Shown here one piece after another: positions 62,861-64,000 of a stretch of DNA of 64,000 nt (position 1 is its first letter; the number at the start of each line of letters is the position of its first letter). The notes under the pieces were generated by a model. That model did not search any database and was not told the DNA's origin. It worked only from the letters and a program-made list of their open reading frames with translations. The stretch comes from Crambe crambe (taxonomy: Eukaryota > Porifera > Demospongiae > Poecilosclerida > Crambeidae), in NCBI GenBank assembly GCA_963924555.1, contig OZ004589.1:6448001-6512000 (forward strand). The letters are read 5' to 3'. The position numbers were made by a program, and so were the translations under genes.

Positions 62861-64000
62861 GAAAAAAAAAACAAAACCATGCATGAATTCTGAAGACTTC
62901 TAGGAAGGTAAAGGGTCGGCAACGCCAGACTAACTATTATTAGCTAGATTAGCTAGCTAACTAGCTATCTAGCTAGCTAGATATATGCTTGTTGTTGTTG
63001 TTTTGTAGTTTTGTATGACCCTACCAACTTGTATTATATGGAAGCTGATATGCATGGCTACTTTATAATTATACAGACAAAAAAAAAATATGGTTGCCAT
63101 ACATATTTTGTCCAACTGGACAATATGATAATTTGGTCCCCTCCAGACATTATAGCTAGAGCACAGATGATAAAAACCAGAGTTGTTATGGAAGGGTTTG
63201 ACTTCAGTGGAGTAGGAAGTGGGGGGGCCGGGGGGGGGGGGGGGGGGGCAGTGCCCCCCCCCCCCAATAAAACAGAAGAAATAACCACTAGCTACAACAA
63301 TGAATGTACACATTCCATGCATCTTGTGTCTTATTAACACACTAAGTGAGTTGTAGCTAGCTACAGTCTATTTGTCAACATGGCCAAGAGAAAGACATCC
63401 TCTATTTTTAAAAAAGCTTTCTTTCCTCTCTAAGAAATAGCTGGAGAATTTATTCTGAGGAATGACAGGAGGAGGAAATTTTTTAAACAGTTTAAGTCTT
63501 AGCTTGAATACAATTTTTTTTTTGGTTTTTTTTGTTTTTTTATTATTGTTTTTTTTTGTTTGTTTTTTTGATAATGAATATGAACATTAGCTAGTAGTTG
63601 CTTCCTACTCCACTGGACTTGTTTGAACAAACTGTTGTGATAGCTGACTGTGTTACCCAGACTGAGACTGCATGCAGTGATCAATAGCTAGTAGCTATAT
63701 AGCTAATGCATGCAAAGAGGTCAATCAGGGAAAAGATAGCATGCAGAGGACAATTTATGGCAGCGTCAGACAAAAAATGCAAATTTTCGTCCGCCCCGGA
63801 CAAAATATTCCCCCGGATCAATATTTCGTGACAGCAACTTGAAACTCTTGTTCTGAACTAGCTCTTGTGCAAAGAGCGTGGAGATAGTGCCTCTCTATCA
63901 CGAGCCACGCCCCACGGATATATTCACGGCGGAAGTTCCGAAATCAACAGTATTAGTACAGCGGTTTTCCAAAATCTTGCAACTGCAGAAAGCGAGTCAC
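62861..64000. other. Right-end intergenic region
   Basis: TAGC-rich AT sequence, a G/C hairpin and T-rich runs. The last 150 bp turn GC-richer (GAGCCACGCCCCACGG, CACGGCGG), which could be the promoter of a gene beyond the window. No coding exon recognised. Confidence 0.5.
63218..63265. repeat. G-run/C-run hairpin
   Basis: A long G stretch (GGGGGGCCGG then about 18 G) is followed by CAGTG and about 13 C, able to form a stable hairpin or quadruplex. A likely sequencing or assembly trouble spot. Confidence 0.85.

Overview
The window is from an animal nuclear genome. All protein-coding loci are intron-containing and encode metazoan families: a TESK-type kinase, SPICE1, CDC14, a SYD-1/SYDE RhoGAP, BTBD19, XRRA1, TRAF proteins and an Ig-domain receptor. 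Many introns are only 60-250 bp and neighbouring genes sit a few hundred bases apart. Compact layout, an AT-rich noncoding background full of TAGCTA-like words, and a synaptic-type scaffold beside Ig, Fn3 and TRAF genes suggest an early-branching metazoan, most likely a demosponge. The species cannot be read from the sequence alone.

Layout. 525-3451 (+): 3' end of a TESK-like kinase, truncated by the window edge. 3724-8278 (-): SPICE1, 10 exons, tail to tail with the kinase. 9028-23086 (+): CDC14, 11 exons with one 7.8-kb intron, head to head with SPICE1. 26777-28531 (+): a single-exon protein with a helical N-terminus, three Fn3 domains and a glycine-rich tail, followed by a broken partial copy inside a large inverted repeat (28.6-30.1 kb). 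31153-37773 (-): a transmembrane receptor with about seven Ig domains. 38526-42226 (+): PDZ/C2-like/RhoGAP protein of the SYD-1/SYDE family. 42414-43707 (-): BTBD19, seven exons. 43845-49346 (+): XRRA1, 14 exons, head to head with BTBD19 over 137 bp. 49704-51113 (+): TRAF-A. 51.5-55.7 kb: a decayed second copy of XRRA1. 55881-57883 (+): TRAF-B, intact but diverged. 58.2-59.8 kb: a decayed copy of TRAF-A with its promoter. 59.9-64 kb: repeats and a non-LTR retrotransposon remnant.

How the genes relate. Three gene pairs are head to head (SPICE1/CDC14, Ig receptor/SYDE, BTBD19/XRRA1) and two are tail to tail. The SPICE1/CDC14 intergenic region carries E2F-, CCAAT- and NRF1-like motifs, which suits two cell-division genes. 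The BTBD19/XRRA1 intergenic region carries a perfect RFX X-box, the signature of ciliary genes. The TRAF-A promoter carries three copies of a module built of NF-kB-like sites upstream of a TATA box, and the decayed copy keeps the same layout. XRRA1 and TRAF-A were duplicated locally. Miniature transposons present in only one of the two XRRA1 copies help order the events. Exon boundaries were placed by eye from GT/AG sites, reading-frame phase and family resemblance, without transcript data.
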